Positions 1 through 5,778 of a stretch of DNA of 5,778 bases are shown here, piece after piece (position 1 is the first letter of the stretch; each line of letters begins with the position of its first letter). Made by a program: the position numbers and the translations under genes. The stretch is from Myxococcales bacterium (GTDB lineage Bacteria; Myxococcota; Myxococcia; Myxococcales; Anaeromyxobacteraceae): assembly GCA_021779335.1 (NCBI GenBank), contig JAJYAW010000207.1, forward strand, positions 1 to 5,778, given 5' to 3'. Below the pieces are notes generated by a model, which worked only from the letters and a program-made list of their open reading frames with translations, made no database searches and had not been told where the DNA came from.

Positions 1-2
1 CG

Positions 3-587
3 CCGCCGCCCGAGGCCGCCAGGCCTCCGGTCGCCGCCAAGGAGCCCCCCCGGACGGCCGCCAAGGAGCCCCCGCGGACGGCCGCCAAGGAGCCGCCCCG
101 GCTGGCCGCCAAGCCGGCCGCGCCCAAGGCTCCGCCGAGGGTGGCCGCCGCGACGAAGCCGGCGCCCGCGGCGGAGAGGCCGGCCGCCCCGGGCAGGAAG
201 AAGGACTCGGTGCTCGACTTCGATCAGGGGGCCGAGGACGACCTGGCGGCCGCGCTCGGCGGCAGCGGCCGCCCCGTCTACGTGCCCCCCAGGCCCGGCG
301 CCGCGACGGTGCCGGACCGGCTCACCGACGCGCAGATCACCGAGGTGGTGCGCGGCCGGGTGGACGACCTGCGCGGCTGCGCGGCCCGGACGCCCGGCGG
401 CAAGGGGACGCTCAAGGTGGCCTGGACCATCCTGCCGGACGGGACGCCCCGGGACGTGCGCAGCCTGACGCCGGAGCTCGCCAACAGCGAGTTCGCCCGG
501 TGCATCACCGGCGTCGTGAAGGGGCTCCGCTTCCCCAGGCTGGCCGACCCCAAGGGCCAGCCGGTCACCTTCCCGTTCGGCTACTGA
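3..587 (+). CDS. AgmX/PglI C-terminal-domain (TonB-like) envelope protein, 3' part
   Basis: This is the 3' part of a gene whose start lies left of the window; the frame is open from base 3 to the TGA at 585-587. The first visible ~65 residues are Pro/Ala/Lys/Arg-rich and low in complexity, including three copies of AAKEPPR(T/L). Such a segment resembles the periplasm-spanning linkers of TonB-like proteins. The last ~80 residues form a compact domain: a helix starting ITEVVRGRV, a first cysteine in LRGCAAR, the strand TLKVAWTILPDG, an N-S-E-F segment, a second cysteine in ARCITGVV, and a terminal RFP...FPFGY. This matches what I know of the AgmX/PglI C-terminal domain common in myxobacteria and related to gliding-motility and TonB-type proteins; the paired cysteines are typical. 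An internal GTG at 141 could be read as a start, but the unbroken repeat frame upstream argues for a longer protein. Exact function unknown. The next gene follows after 7 bp and is probably co-transcribed. Confidence 0.75.
   Translation, partial: PPPEAARPPVAAKEPPRTAAKEPPRTAAKEPPRLAAKPAAPKAPPRVAAATKPAPAAERPAAPGRKKDSVLDFDQGAEDDLAAALGGSGRPVYVPPRPGAATVPDRLTDAQITEVVRGRVDDLRGCAARTPGGKGTLKVAWTILPDGTPRDVRSLTPELANSEFARCITGVVKGLRFPRLADPKGQPVTFPFGY
33..104 (+). repeat. 3 x 24-bp in-frame tandem repeat (AAKEPPRT)
   Basis: Three adjacent 24-bp units at 33-56, 57-80 and 81-104 each encode Ala-Ala-Lys-Glu-Pro-Pro-Arg followed by Thr, Thr and Leu. They differ only at a few positions, and a degenerate fourth unit (Ala-Ala-Lys-Pro) follows at 105. 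The repeat sits in the Pro/Lys-rich linker of the AgmX-like protein. The unit length is a multiple of three, so gain or loss of copies would alter linker length without a frameshift. More copies may lie left of the window. Confidence 0.85.
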
Positions 588-594
588 GCCCGCC

Positions 595-1722
595 TTGACC
601 TCCGCGCCGCAGCCACCGCCCGCGGCGGGCGCCGGCGTGCCCCTCGAGGCCATGCGGCTGGCCGACCTGGAGGCCCTGCGCCTGGTGCTGCGCGGCGGAT
701 CGGTCATCGACTGGCGCAAGCTCGACTTCCAGGCCCTGGACGAGGTGGACGCCTTCCTGCGGCTCAACCTCTTCGACCTGGAGGAGGCGCGGGACGAGCG
801 GCGGCTCCGGGCCATCCTGGCCCAGGCGGTCGAGTACCTGCGCGGCGCCTTCGGCTACCGGGTGGCCGAGCCGGTGGCCCGGCCGGAGGACCTGCGCCAC
901 CTCTTCCTGCTCGCCTCCGGCACCCTGGAGCCGCGGCGGTACCGCCGCATCGCCTGCGTGGTCCTGAAGGTGATGCACGTCATCCACCACCTGGAGGCGC
1001 GCGAGCTGCTCTTCCGCACGCCCATCCGCGAGGCCGACCTGGCCGAGCGGGTGCACCGGCGCATCATGGCCGAGGCCGAGCGGATGCGGGCGCTCGGGCT
1101 GCCGGTGGTGGAGTTCCGCGGCAACGTGAAGTCCCGCGAGTCGCTGGTGACCAAGCTGCTGGCCAAGAAGGAGTCGGTGGCGGCGCAGGTCTTCGACCGG
1201 GTGCGCTACCGGGTGCTCACCGAGCGGCCCGAGCAGATCCCGTCGGTGGTGCTCCACCTGACGCGCCACCTCTTCCCCTTCAACTACACCGTCCCCGGGC
1301 AGGTCCAGAACAGCCTGTACCGCTTCGGCGACCTGCTGCTGGCCCACCCGCGCGGCGCCGAGCTGGCCACCGAGCTGCAGCTGCCGCTGGAGGCGGAGGC
1401 GCGGGACCCCGCCGAGCCGCGCAACCAGTTCAGCGGGCGGGGCTTCAAGGTCCTCAACTTCGTGGCCGACGTGCCCGTGCGCATCGACGAGCTCCTGCCG
1501 CCGCTCGACCCCATGTCCGACGAGCTGGGCAGCGTGGTCTTCGCGCTGGTGGAGTTCCAGGTCCTCGACGCCGGGACCGCCCAGCAGAACGAGCAGGGCG
1601 AGGCCTCCCACGACCGCTACAAGCGGCGGCAGCTCAAGCAGGTGCTGCGGCGGCTCTCGCGCGGCCTGGTGGTGCCGAAGAAGCGGCCGCGGCGCGGGGG
1701 GCGGGCGCCCGGGGGGGCGTGA
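595..1722 (+). CDS. Conserved protein of unassigned function with RelA/SpoT-like synthetase motifs
   Basis: A 375-residue soluble protein with no signal peptide or membrane segment. From memory it resembles a conserved myxobacterial family without assigned function (possibly the one modelled as TIGR04552; not verified). The first ~165 residues are mostly helical. The rest shows, in order, motifs like the (p)ppGpp synthetase domain of RelA/SpoT proteins: GNVKSRESLVTKLLAKK (176-192; compare the RPK..YS...K loop), VFDRVRYRVL (199-208; compare YDL.A.RV, with D201 at the metal-binding Asp), RNQFSGRGFKV (276-286; compare NGY.SLH), and EFQV (320-323; compare EVQI, with E320 at the catalytic Glu), then an E..E..H..YK-like stretch (333-343; compare E.G.AAHW.YK). 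No HD hydrolase, TGS or ACT domain is seen. The Arg/Gly-rich C-terminus is basic. The start is uncertain: TTG595 has no clear Shine-Dalgarno, and GTG637 or ATG652 are in-frame alternatives; the MRLADLEALRL beginning at ATG652 looks like a natural domain start. It probably shares a transcript with the upstream AgmX-like gene. The enzymatic reading is inference. Confidence 0.8.
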   Translation: MTSAPQPPPAAGAGVPLEAMRLADLEALRLVLRGGSVIDWRKLDFQALDEVDAFLRLNLFDLEEARDERRLRAILAQAVEYLRGAFGYRVAEPVARPEDLRHLFLLASGTLEPRRYRRIACVVLKVMHVIHHLEARELLFRTPIREADLAERVHRRIMAEAERMRALGLPVVEFRGNVKSRESLVTKLLAKKESVAAQVFDRVRYRVLTERPEQIPSVVLHLTRHLFPFNYTVPGQVQNSLYRFGDLLLAHPRGAELATELQLPLEAEARDPAEPRNQFSGRGFKVLNFVADVPVRIDELLPPLDPMSDELGSVVFALVEFQVLDAGTAQQNEQGEASHDRYKRRQLKQVLRRLSRGLVVPKKRPRRGGRAPGGA

Positions 1723-1729
1723 GCGCCGC

Positions 1730-3376
<1,647 letters not shown>

Positions 3377-3436
3377 GGCGGGTGACCCTCCTCGGAAGGC
3401 GGGTGGTATAGCACGCCCATGCTAGGGTTTCCTGCC
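3377..3436. promoter_or_regulatory. Divergent ffh / DUF2203 intergenic region with candidate shared -10 element
   Basis: These 60 bp must hold at least the translation signals of both divergent genes. The ffh Shine-Dalgarno (GAGGAGG on the minus strand) is at 3387-3393. A TATA core at 3407-3410 reads TATAGC on the plus strand (3407-3412) and TATACC on the minus strand (3410-3405), so it could serve as a -10 for either direction. No convincing -35 hexamer is visible at the right spacing on either strand, so the promoter call is weak. An AGGG at 3424-3427 lies 9 nt before ATG3437 and is the likely ribosome binding site for the DUF2203 gene. Confidence 0.35.
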
Positions 3437-3874
3437 ATGGACGACGGCCCGCACTTCTTCTCGGTGGAGGAGGCCAACGACCTCGTCGGCGCCCTCCAGC
3501 TGGAGTTCGGGCGGGTGGCGCAGGTCCGCTCCGAGCTCCAGCCGCTCATCGAGTCGATGGGCGGCGCCGAGGTGGCGGTGGCCATCCTGCAGGACGGCGG
3601 CGCGGCGCCGGCGGGGCGGGAGGCCGACGCGGCGAGGCTGCAGCGGCTGGCCGGCGAGATCACGGCGGCGGTCGAGCGCATCAACGAGCTCGGCTGCCTG
3701 GTCAAGGACCTGGAGCAGGGGCTGGTGGACTTCTACTCCCTGCGCGACGACGAGCCCGTCTTCCTGTGCTGGCAGTTCGGCGAGCCGGCGGTGACCCACT
3801 GGCACCCGCTGGACGGCGGCTTCGGCTCGCGCCGGCCCATCGAGGGGGTCACGGTGAAGCCCCGCCCTTCGTGA
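3437..3874 (+). CDS. DUF2203 family protein
   Basis: A small soluble protein of about 145 residues, function unknown. It fits the DUF2203 pattern from memory: an opening FFSVEEANDLVGALQLEF helix (family form FTLEEAN..LP.L), a long central helical stretch likely to form a coiled coil, then INELGCLVKDLEQGLVDF, then the hallmark LCWQFGEPAVTHWHPLDGGF followed by SRRPI. The cysteine, the tryptophan and the W-H-P triad of the last segment are the usual conserved positions. I place the start at ATG3437 because the protein then begins just before the family core and has AGGG 9 nt upstream. ATG3419 is in frame, adds six residues (MLGFPA), and cannot be excluded. The gene is divergent from ffh and its 3' end faces the tRNA-Leu gene. 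No catalytic motif is recognised; a structural or regulatory role is possible but unsupported. Confidence 0.88.
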   Translation: MDDGPHFFSVEEANDLVGALQLEFGRVAQVRSELQPLIESMGGAEVAVAILQDGGAAPAGREADAARLQRLAGEITAAVERINELGCLVKDLEQGLVDFYSLRDDEPVFLCWQFGEPAVTHWHPLDGGFGSRRPIEGVTVKPRPS

Positions 3875-3882
3875 ACTGACGG

Positions 3883-3898
3883 CCGCCGCGCGCGGCGG
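3883..3898. terminator. Perfect 16-bp GC palindrome between convergent units
   Basis: CCGCCGCGCGCGGCGG is a perfect inverted repeat just after the DUF2203 stop and 15 bp beyond the tRNA-Leu 3' end. It could extend by a further GG/CC pair with a 2-nt bulge (3881-3902). There is no T-run on either strand, so it is not a canonical intrinsic terminator. Its position between two convergent transcription units makes a bidirectional terminator or RNA-stabilising hairpin plausible. It has almost no loop, so it could equally be a protein-binding palindrome. Confidence 0.4.
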
Positions 3899-3913
3899 GG
3901 CCGCGGGGGAGAG

Positions 3914-3999
3914 TAGGGCCGCCCGGGGTCGAACCGGGACTCCCCGTGAAGGGACGCGGATTTTAAGTCCGCCGCGTCTGCCAGTTCCGCCACGGCCCC
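3914..3999 (-). tRNA. tRNA-Leu (anticodon UAA)
   Basis: An 86-nt class II tRNA that folds cleanly on the minus strand. The acceptor stem GGGGCCG/CGGCCCT is closed by a G1:U72 wobble. TG at positions 8-9 is followed by a D arm with GCG/CGC stem and an 11-nt loop containing GG. The anticodon stem is GCGGA/TCCGC around the loop CTTAAAA, so the anticodon is UAA (bases 3963-3965). A long variable arm with TCCC/GGGA stem is the leucine/serine-type feature. The T arm is CCCGG/CCGGG with loop TTCGACC, and the discriminator is A, as expected for tRNA-Leu. The gene does not encode CCA (CTC follows), so CCA must be added after transcription. The 5' end is only 4 bp from the stop codon of the co-directional integrase gene, so any promoter must lie inside or upstream of the integrase reading frame. 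Confidence 0.95.
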
Positions 4000-4003
4000 A
4001 AAC

Positions 4004-5212
4004 CTACGTCTGCTTGCCTTTCCTGCGATCCAGCCGAGTGACGTGGCCGCTGCCCTGGCCCGTTCTTGGCCCAAACTCCACCGAAACCCGGTCCACGTCG
4101 GCGAGCGCCACGTCCTGGCTCTGGAGGTGGGCATACCGCTGGGTCACCAACGGCGAGGAGTGGCCGAGCAGGAGGGACAGCCGCGTGAGCTCGCCGCCGG
4201 CCAGGACGTACTGGCTCGCGTAGGTGTGACGGGTGGACTGATAGAACGTCACGGCAGGTAGCCCGGTCCCGTCCAGCGCCCTCGCCAGGGCCGCGGATAG
4301 GGTCTGGGGGCGCAGGAACCGGGCCGGCGACCGGGAGGGGCCAGAACGTCGCCCAGGGCGCGCCGGCGGGCAGAGCAGGCCCCGCCCGCCTCGGGCCAGG
4401 GCGGCCTCGCGGAGGAGCGGCAGGAGGTCGGCGGGGATGGGCAGGATGCGGGCCTCGTAGTCCTTCACCGGCCCGAGCCGGCCGCGGGCCACGGCCCGGC
4501 TGATGGCGGCCTGCCGGCGCTCGAGGTCCAGGTCCTCGACGTGGAGCCCAAGGATCTCCCCGGTCCGCAGCCCGAGCCGGGAGGCCACCGCGAACGCGAG
4601 GGCGGGGACCCCGGTCATGCGCCGGTAGACCCGGGCCACGTCCTCGGGCCGGCGCAGGTACGGGACCAGGCGTGGGTCGGAGTCCGGCCGCATCAGGGCC
4701 CGGGTCGAGCGAGGCAGCCGCTTGGTGGGGTCGGCGATCGCCCCGGTCTCGCGGGGGCGCTCGGCCAGGTCGCTCCACAGGGTAGACAGGAGCCGGTGCC
4801 CGCGCTGGACCGTCGCCGGCGCTAGGCCAGCCGCCCGCTGCGCCTCGGCCCACGCCCGGATGCTCCCCTGGGTCACCTCGGCGCACCGGAGCCGGCCGAA
4901 GGTCGGGGCGAGGTCTCTAGCCCACCGGGTTCGGTCCGTGTCGGCGTCGCGGTGCGTCTTGGCCCGCCGAGCCAGCCACTCCGCGGCCAGGTCGGCCAGG
5001 GTCGGCATGCCCCGCGGGTCCGGCTCGAGCCCGATCCGCTCCCGGGCCAGGTCGCCGCGCCTTGCGTCCAGGGCGCGCTGGGCAAGGTCCCGGGTCGGGA
5101 ACCCGGACTCTCGCCGGCGCCGGCCCGCCTCCCGCCAGCGGATCGACCACCCCGAACCGGGCGACGATGGGGGGATGACCTGGCCGGCTCCCCAGGCGCG
5201 GCGGCGAGGCAT
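4004..5212 (-). CDS. Tyrosine recombinase / phage-type site-specific integrase
   Basis: A 402-residue integrase that should catalyse integration and excision of the mobile element extending rightward. Residues ~12-60 look like an arm-binding domain (GWSIRWREAGRRRRESGF, then an Arg-rich helix). Residues ~70-155 are the SAM-like core-binding domain (TLADLAAEWL... to LLSTLWSDL). The catalytic domain follows, with R216 in LGLRTGEILGL, K250 in GPVKDYEARI, R328 in YQSTRHTYAS, H351 in LLGHSS and the nucleophile Y360 in TQRYAHL. The first box II histidine is replaced by Gln (Q325), a variant I have seen in related integrases with a Y-Q-x-T-R-H-T motif, so activity is expected. The ATG at 5210-5212 starts 9 bp after the xis-like stop and lacks a good Shine-Dalgarno, suggesting translational coupling. 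The stop lies 4 bp before the tRNA-Leu, the likely attachment region. The frame is intact, so the element may still be mobile. Confidence 0.95.
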   Translation of the reverse strand: MPRRRAWGAGQVIPPSSPGSGWSIRWREAGRRRRESGFPTRDLAQRALDARRGDLARERIGLEPDPRGMPTLADLAAEWLARRAKTHRDADTDRTRWARDLAPTFGRLRCAEVTQGSIRAWAEAQRAAGLAPATVQRGHRLLSTLWSDLAERPRETGAIADPTKRLPRSTRALMRPDSDPRLVPYLRRPEDVARVYRRMTGVPALAFAVASRLGLRTGEILGLHVEDLDLERRQAAISRAVARGRLGPVKDYEARILPIPADLLPLLREAALARGGRGLLCPPARPGRRSGPSRSPARFLRPQTLSAALARALDGTGLPAVTFYQSTRHTYASQYVLAGGELTRLSLLLGHSSPLVTQRYAHLQSQDVALADVDRVSVEFGPRTGQGSGHVTRLDRRKGKQT

Positions 5213-5221
5213 GGCCGGACG

Positions 5222-5467
5222 CTACCGGGTCGGCGAGGCGTCGTCCAGCCGGACCCGGACAGACCGGCCCAGGCGGACGACGGGCACCTCTCCGGTCTTG
5301 ACCCGTCGGCGCATGGTGCGGACGGACACCCCGAAGTGCCGGGCGGCCTCCTCCAGGGAGACGGGCTCGGCCCTCCTCGCCGCGGCCAGGGCTGCGAGTT
5401 CGGCCCGGATGGCCTGCAACTCGCGCATGACCGGGGCCAACTCGTCTTGCAGATCAAGCGCCGCCAT
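5222..5467 (-). CDS. Excisionase-like helix-turn-helix DNA-binding protein
   Basis: An 81-residue protein in two parts. Residues 1-32 form a probable helix or short coiled coil (QDELAPVMRELQAIRAELAALAAARR). Residues ~35-77 are a MerR/excisionase-type winged helix-turn-helix: EPVSLEEAARHFGVSVRTMR as helix-turn-helix, then RRVKTGEVPVVRLGRSVRVR as wing, ending in DD. This architecture is typical of the HTH_17/Xis-like proteins beside tyrosine recombinases, where they bend DNA at the attachment site and bias the integrase to excision; some also repress the int promoter. The ATG at 5465-5467 has GGAGGGG (5476-5482) at good spacing, located inside the end of the upstream gene. The stop is 9 bp before the integrase start. 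The family call is well supported by motif; the excisionase role is inferred from context, and a simple repressor is the alternative. Confidence 0.85.
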   Translation of the reverse strand: MAALDLQDELAPVMRELQAIRAELAALAAARRAEPVSLEEAARHFGVSVRTMRRRVKTGEVPVVRLGRSVRVRLDDASPTR

Positions 5468-5470
5468 CTC

Positions 5471-5731
5471 CTACCCCTCCCCCTTCCACGCGGCCAGGGC
5501 GGAGCGGAGATCGCAGACCATCTTCCATTCCTTCGTGTGCGTGTAGAACTCCTCCTGCTCGGGCCAGACGTGGTCCACCACCGCCTCCGCCGCCCCCACC
5601 ACCCTCTCCGCCGCGGCGAGACGGGCTCGGAGCGTGGCGATCTCGTTGTGCATCTTGGTCTTGGAGCACCCTTCGCAGCCCTCGCGCGGTACGGCCCCGT
5701 GCCGGCGGCAGGCATTGAACGCGCCGCTCAC
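5471..5731 (-). CDS. Small Cys/His-rich (putative zinc-binding) accessory protein
   Basis: An 86-residue hypothetical protein. Near the N-terminus C8, H11, C19 and C22 form C-x2-H-x7-C-x2-C (ACRRHGAVPREGCEGC), a spacing compatible with a zinc knuckle or ribbon. Residues ~27-53 are a probable amphipathic helix (MHNEIATLRARLAAAERVV), and the C-terminus is acidic and aromatic (HVWPEQEEFYTHTKEW...LAAWKGEG). I do not recognise a named family; small proteins of this build are frequent in phage and island operons. The GTG at 5729-5731 follows a strong GGGGAGGGG-type ribosome binding site and overlaps the TGA of the preceding frame (GTGA), supporting coupling. Its stop is only 3 bp from the start of the xis-like gene, so it belongs to the int/xis operon. 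Role unknown. Confidence 0.65.
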   Translation of the reverse strand: MSGAFNACRRHGAVPREGCEGCSKTKMHNEIATLRARLAAAERVVGAAEAVVDHVWPEQEEFYTHTKEWKMVCDLRSALAAWKGEG

Positions 5732-5778
5732 GTCCCCCCCTCCCCGCTGCCCCCGGTCGTCCCCGGGTCCTGGGCGAG
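5728..5778 (-). CDS. 3' end of an upstream element gene (partial)
   Basis: On the minus strand one frame is open from the window edge to a TGA at 5728-5730, encoding a Gly-rich tail (LAQDPGTTGGSGEGGT). Its stop overlaps the GTG start of the next gene by two bases (GTGA), the usual arrangement of coupled operon genes. Sixteen codons are too few to identify a family or to prove it is coding. The support is the stop/start overlap and the tight packing of this strand. Confidence 0.35.
   Translation of the reverse strand, partial: LAQDPGTTGGSGEGGT

Noticed and set aside
33..113. CRISPR-like or regulatory direct repeats
   Set aside because: Units are contiguous without spacers and are in frame with a coding sequence, so this is a protein-level repeat.
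141..587. Treating GTG141 as the true start of the AgmX-like protein
   Set aside because: The same frame stays open to the left edge with a periodic protein repeat, and no ribosome binding site precedes the GTG. A truncated 5' end at the window edge is the better reading.
565..1611. Long minus-strand open frame opposite the RelA/SpoT-like gene (348 codons)
   Set aside because: The product is His/Leu/Gln/Val-rich shadow composition with no motifs. The plus-strand frame has protein-like composition and ordered motifs.
3963..4886. Minus-strand frame overlapping the tRNA and integrase (307 codons)
   Set aside because: Runs through a structurally intact tRNA and is an out-of-frame reading of the integrase with Pro/Arg/Gly-rich composition.
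4004..5212. Integrase as a decayed pseudogene because of the missing box II histidine
   Set aside because: The frame is intact, full length, and holds the other catalytic residues including the nucleophile tyrosine. The Gln variant is familiar from related integrases.
4722..5546. Plus-strand frame opposite int/xis (274 codons)
   Set aside because: Ser/Arg/Ala-rich shadow frame opposite three coherent minus-strand genes; no family resemblance.
4873..5715. Minus-strand frame overlapping xis and the small Cys/His protein (280 codons)
   Set aside because: Trp/Arg/Pro/Ser-rich out-of-frame product. The shorter frames have ribosome binding sites, coupled stops and a recognisable helix-turn-helix.

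Overview
The window looks like very GC-rich chromosomal DNA from a myxobacterium, most plausibly an Anaeromyxobacter-type member of the Myxococcota. The basis is the near-saturated G/C third codon positions, a protein with an AgmX/PglI-type C-terminal domain, and a neighbouring conserved protein of a type I associate with this group. The organism call is an inference from gene content and composition, not a database match.

Layout: (1) 3-587 (+) is the 3' part of a gene for a proline/alanine/lysine-rich envelope protein with an AgmX/TonB-like C-terminal domain. It carries an in-frame 3 x 24-bp repeat. (2) 595-1722 (+) follows after 7 bp, probably in the same operon. It encodes a conserved protein of unassigned function whose second half carries, in order, what look like the motifs of the RelA/SpoT (p)ppGpp synthetase fold. 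(3) 1730-3376 (-) converges on it after a 7-bp gap and is ffh, the SRP54 GTPase of the signal recognition particle, with an unusual basic C-terminal extension of about 100 residues. (4) A 60-bp divergent intergenic region separates ffh from a DUF2203-family gene (3437-3874, +). (5) A perfect 16-bp palindrome lies between that gene and a tRNA-Leu(UAA) on the minus strand (3914-3999).

(6) From 4004 to the right edge, all on the minus strand and tightly packed, is the end of an integrated mobile element: a tyrosine recombinase, an excisionase-like helix-turn-helix protein, a small Cys/His-rich protein, and the tail of one more gene. The integrase stop codon is 4 bp from the 5' end of the tRNA gene, and both are read in the same direction. 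The element therefore lies on the 5' side of an intact tRNA, the reverse of the usual 3'-end integration.

How they work together: genes 1 and 2 probably form a co-transcribed envelope/unknown pair. ffh is housekeeping co-translational protein targeting. int, xis and the small proteins form a translationally coupled integration/excision module next to its likely target tRNA. No stretch of more than 300 bases lacks a gene. I see no CRISPR array, insertion sequence or riboswitch. The two points most worth pursuing are the RelA/SpoT-like signature in 595-1722 and the 5'-side int/tRNA junction.
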